Positions 6,129 to 8,442 of a DNA stretch of 8,442 nt are shown here, in pieces. The position numbers were made by a program, and so were the translations under genes. The notes beneath the pieces were generated by a model that had not been told where the DNA came from, did not search any database, and worked only from the letters and a program-made list of their open reading frames with translations. Source of the DNA: RUG11551 sp045546875 (GTDB lineage: Bacteria > Planctomycetota > Planctomycetia > Pirellulales > Thermoguttaceae); assembly GCA_045546875.1 (NCBI GenBank), contig JAZQDP010000103.1, forward strand, positions 1-8,442, read 5' to 3'. How positions within the stretch are numbered: position 1 is the first letter of the stretch; every line of letters begins with the position of its first letter.

Positions 6129-8237
6129 TCAATCGTCCGAATCATCGTCAATGGGAGCTGTTGACGCATCTGATTCTATTTCGTCCGACGAAGAGTCGTC
6201 CTTCTGCTTGAAGCTGTCGGGAAGAGGGTATGCTTCTGGGAACGCCGATTTGACATCGGTTTTGAAAAGACGCATAATCTCCTTCACAAGAGGTCGATTT
6301 GCAATCTCGTTTACAAATTTACTTTGAGAGCGACGCTGTTCTTCCGGGGTCGGACCTTGATTGGCGTTAGGAAGCAGTTTGAGTTCAATGGATATATTTC
6401 GTCCAAAATGGCGATTGACTGCGTTTTGCAGTTTCGTGAAATTCTCCGCATTGTCCCAGCTTTTATATCCAAAACTGTGATTCCAATTATAGGTTATTTC
6501 AATCGTATTGGGATTGACCGCTTTTACCGCACAGTACGATCTGGCGTTATCCAGTATAAGCCCTTCTAAAAAGGACTCCAGAATAGCGTCGAGTTCTTCT
6601 TTTAAGGACTCGGGGTTGATTGAGCGAGGCGCGCTGTTTAATTCGGAATTCGGAGTTGGGAATTCGGAATTTCGCAAGCGTTCTTCGGTGTCTGTAACAG
6701 TTTCCCGCTTAGCGTCAACGGTATCTTGTTTAACAGCTGAATTATTCTCACTATTCCCTGGATTCAGCGGCGTTTCTCGAGCCGGCGGGACGAAGGTAGA
6801 ATTAGAAGCGTTTTTTTGGGCAAAGACCCCTTTCAACCCGCCGCCCAAAGCACGGTTGGGGTCAACGAAAGGGCGATTCTGTGGAGGCTGTTGAGGCGGA
6901 GCGGAATCTGCTTGGCTGGATTGGGCGCCGCCGTTTAATTCTGGAGGAATATTGGCGCCAGAAAACCCTGCGGGTATTCGTAACGTACGACCACCCGATA
7001 CAGGAGCGTTAGGCGCAGCGCTGCGAGGTTGCGGGGCGTTCGTTCTGGCGCCGTTAGCATTATCGCGTCTCTCTTGTGCTGGAGCAATTGTTCCGCTTCG
7101 CAGCTGATGAATCATAACGGCAATTGAATCCAAATCGTTAAGCCGAGAAATGCGCGTCAGGGCAAGCTCTGCCAGAATTCTGCCCAACGTAGTAAACCGC
7201 ATCCTGTCCAACGTATGATCAATGATTTGCAGCGCCGCCATAACGGTTTGAATTCCCATTGAATTTCCCGCTTGGCGAAGCAATCCTTCGTAGTTCGGAG
7301 ACGTATAGAGCAACTGATTTTTCGTCCCGCCAGAAAGGAGAACCATCATATCCCGGAAATAACCGCACAACTGTTCCAGAAAAATAGCAGGATCGCGCCC
7401 CTGACTCATCGCGGAATCGAACGCTGTAAGAACGTCGTGAGTGTTCTTTTGCGACAGATTTTGAATGAGTTTCAGGGTAAAATCTTCATCCGTCGTTCCT
7501 AAAACGCTATGGACGTCTGCAACGGTAATATGTTCTGGCGCAAACGCCAATAATTGTTCCAACAGAGATTGCCCATCTCTCATCGACCCGGCAGCGCGAC
7601 GAGCCAGCATTTCCACCGCGTCTTCTTCCGCCGTTGCGCCTTCCTGAATAATGATGGATTTGAGACGCTGGGCAATTTGCTGAGTTTGAATTCCGGCAAA
7701 GTCAAAACGTTGACAGCGCGAAAGAATTGTAATCGGTATTTTCGTCGGTTCAGTCGTACAGAAAATAAATTTGACGTGAGCCGGCGGCTCTTCCAGAGTT
7801 TTAAGCAAGGCGTTAAACGCCTCGCGGGTAAGCATGTGGACTTCGTCAATAATGTAGATTTTGAACCGACTTCTGGTTGGACGAATATTGGCGCCTTGCC
7901 GTAACGCGCGGATTTCGTCAATCCCGCGGTTAGAAGCGCCGTCAATTTCCAGAACGTCGGGGTCGTCTCCTGCCGCGATTGCCAGGCAGGATTCGCACTG
8001 ACCGCAAGGCTGTGTTGTCGGTCCGTTTACGCAGTTGAGAGCTTTTGCCAGAATTCGGGCTGTTGACGTCTTCCCAACGCCTCGCGCCCCGGTAAACAGA
8101 TAAGCGTGCCCAATTCGACCGCTGGAAATGGCGTTTGACAGCGCCGTTTCGACGTGTTCCTGACCGATAACGTCGGTAAATGTTTGCGGACGGTATCGCC
8201 GCGCAACGACCATATAATCTGTAGACGCGTCTGCCAT
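6129..8237 (-). CDS. dnaX: DNA polymerase III subunits tau (and probably gamma)
   Basis: This is the 702-residue clamp-loader ATPase that opens the sliding clamp and organises the replisome. The AAA+ module shows Walker A GARGVGKT (50-57), four zinc-binding cysteines C69, C78, C81 and C84, Walker B IIDEVH (129-134), sensor 1 region FCTTEP (159-164), the SRC arginine finger (173-175) and sensor 2 GSMRD (217-221). The collar domain runs to about residue 383. A Pro/Ala/Asn-rich linker (384-541) leads to a tau-specific C-terminal domain (about 542-678) and an acidic tail ending DDDSDD. Translation is taken from the ATG at 8237; ATG codon 9 (DYMVVARRYRPQ) is an alternative, and neither has a clear ribosome site. 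An A7 slip site at codons 474-476 would give a 478-residue gamma. It lies downstream of the SRP RNA gene on the same strand and ends in its own terminator. ybaB and recR, its frequent partners, do not follow it. Confidence 0.97.
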   Translation of the reverse strand: MADASTDYMVVARRYRPQTFTDVIGQEHVETALSNAISSGRIGHAYLFTGARGVGKTSTARILAKALNCVNGPTTQPCGQCESCLAIAAGDDPDVLEIDGASNRGIDEIRALRQGANIRPTRSRFKIYIIDEVHMLTREAFNALLKTLEEPPAHVKFIFCTTEPTKIPITILSRCQRFDFAGIQTQQIAQRLKSIIIQEGATAEEDAVEMLARRAAGSMRDGQSLLEQLLAFAPEHITVADVHSVLGTTDEDFTLKLIQNLSQKNTHDVLTAFDSAMSQGRDPAIFLEQLCGYFRDMMVLLSGGTKNQLLYTSPNYEGLLRQAGNSMGIQTVMAALQIIDHTLDRMRFTTLGRILAELALTRISRLNDLDSIAVMIHQLRSGTIAPAQERRDNANGARTNAPQPRSAAPNAPVSGGRTLRIPAGFSGANIPPELNGGAQSSQADSAPPQQPPQNRPFVDPNRALGGGLKGVFAQKNASNSTFVPPARETPLNPGNSENNSAVKQDTVDAKRETVTDTEERLRNSEFPTPNSELNSAPRSINPESLKEELDAILESFLEGLILDNARSYCAVKAVNPNTIEITYNWNHSFGYKSWDNAENFTKLQNAVNRHFGRNISIELKLLPNANQGPTPEEQRRSQSKFVNEIANRPLVKEIMRLFKTDVKSAFPEAYPLPDSFKQKDDSSSDEIESDASTAPIDDDSDD
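6640..6674. repeat. Five GAATTCC-type heptamers inside the dnaX linker
   Basis: Five consecutive 7-bp units on the plus strand (AATTCGG, AATTCGG, AGTTGGG, AATTCGG, AATTTCG) lie within the tau linker. They are read as RNSEFPTPNSEL (residues 522-533). Heptamers read in triplets give a 7-residue periodic peptide, here NSEFPTP/NSEL. The insert sits in disordered linker between the AAA+ core and the tau C-terminal domain, where it should be tolerated. Confidence 0.75.
6801..6831 (-). promoter_or_regulatory. dnaX: Programmed -1 frameshift site in dnaX
   Basis: In the reading frame the sequence is CAA AAA AAC (codons 474-476), i.e. slippery heptamer A AAA AAC at 6816-6810 in the X XXY YYZ phase. 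After a -1 slip the next codons are CGC, TTC and TAA, so translation stops at once and yields a 478-residue protein ending QKNRF. An SD-like AAAGGGG (6831-6825) ends 10 nt upstream of the heptamer, matching the layout of the E. coli dnaX signal (AGGGAG 10 nt before A AAA AAG). No strong downstream stem is evident; only a 4-bp CGGC/GCCG pairing was found. Transcript slippage in the A7 run would reach the same stop. Confidence 0.75.
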
Positions 8238-8243
8238 GGGAGA

Positions 8244-8346
8244 GTGATTAGTGCATAGTGATTAGTGCATAGTAATTAGCGCTTAGTGCATAGGAGAGGA
8301 ACGCTTGCGTCCTAATTGCTAATTACTAATTGCTAATTGCTAATTA
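8244..8346. repeat. Inverted arrays of AT-rich heptamers between SRP RNA and dnaX
   Basis: The left arm is seven plus-strand heptamers at 8244-8292: GTGATTA, GTGCATA, GTGATTA, GTGCATA, GTAATTA, GCGCTTA, GTGCATA. The right arm is five heptamers at 8312-8346 (CTAATTG or CTAATTA), which in reverse complement are TAATTAG/CAATTAG, the same family in opposite orientation. The centre (8293-8311) holds a near-palindrome, GGAACGC next to TGCGTCC. The spacer is thus almost entirely a degenerate heptad hairpin. It occupies the whole upstream region of dnaX, so any dnaX promoter must lie in it or in the SRP RNA gene. Confidence 0.8.
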
Positions 8347-8442
8347 AAAAAAGGACTCCGAACGGGAAACCCGATGCACAGAAAGGGTGTCGCTTATGGC
8401 TGCTGGCGTTAACCCCTGACCAGGTTCACGATCCTCCCTTGC
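8346..8442 (-). ncRNA. ffs: Small bacterial SRP RNA (4.5S type), 5' end off window
   Basis: Read on the minus strand, the sequence contains the universal helix-8 signature: GTCAGG (8420-8415), a 3-bp capped stem, AGCAGC (8404-8399), then CATAAGCGAC, as in SRP RNAs that bind the Ffh M domain and guide signal-sequence proteins to FtsY at the membrane. The flanks AAGGG (8440-8436) and CCCTT pair across. The capped stem is GGU/GCC with loop UAAC in place of the usual GGAA. The 3' end is GGAGTCC followed by seven T (8352-8346), a terminator whose pairing partner must lie beyond the right edge. The length inside the window is 97 nt including the T-run. SRP RNA directly before dnaX on the same strand matches the scr-dnaX order of Bacillus, supporting the call. 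Confidence 0.88.

Noticed and set aside
6508..6894. 128-codon plus-strand ORF over the dnaX linker
   Set aside because: The linker is low-complexity and read in the correct frame by DnaX; the opposite frame shows no family features.
7580..7945. 121-codon minus-strand ORF overlapping the DnaX ATPase core
   Set aside because: It is an out-of-frame reading of the most conserved part of dnaX.
8244..8346. CRISPR array
   Set aside because: The units are 7 bp with no unique spacers.

Overview
The window reads as a chromosomal segment of a Planctomycetota-like bacterium with moderate GC content (judged by eye). The placement is an inference from three things: the DnaX N-terminus (VVARRYRPQTF) and its particular tau tail, a giant secreted protein of autotransporter-associated beta-strand (PATR) type fused to discoidin-like modules, and weak or absent Shine-Dalgarno sites. 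A member of the Verrucomicrobiota/Lentisphaerota group is the main alternative. All three clear protein genes and the one RNA gene lie on the minus strand, so the biological reading order is right to left.

From the right edge: (1) the 3' part of the bacterial small SRP RNA gene (8346-8442), with a UAAC tetraloop where GGAA is normal; (2) a roughly 100-bp spacer of AT-rich heptamer repeats in two inverted arms (8244-8346); (3) dnaX (6129-8237), encoding the tau clamp-loader subunit. It carries a convincing in-frame -1 frameshift site (A AAA AAC at 6810-6816, SD-like AAAGGGG 10 nt upstream, UAA three codons after the slip) that would yield a 478-residue gamma form, and its linker contains in-frame heptamer repeats; (4) an intrinsic terminator (6042-6072) and a second hairpin; (5) a secreted six-unit Sel1-repeat protein (5125-5901); (6) a 296-bp spacer, AT-rich next to the large gene and GC-richer near the Sel1 gene, with a strong hairpin and a doubtful 37-codon plus-strand ORF; (7) a large open frame from 4828 to the left edge (at least 1609 codons), encoding a signal peptide, three discoidin-like modules ending in GGDR-x-G motifs, and then long repetitive beta-helix sequence.

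The SRP RNA-dnaX pair is a housekeeping block resembling the scr-dnaX order of Firmicutes. The Sel1 and PATR genes are envelope or secreted accessory genes, apparently transcribed separately. I checked the frame of the large gene codon line by codon line; it has no stop. I see no CRISPR array, insertion sequence, tRNA or rRNA.
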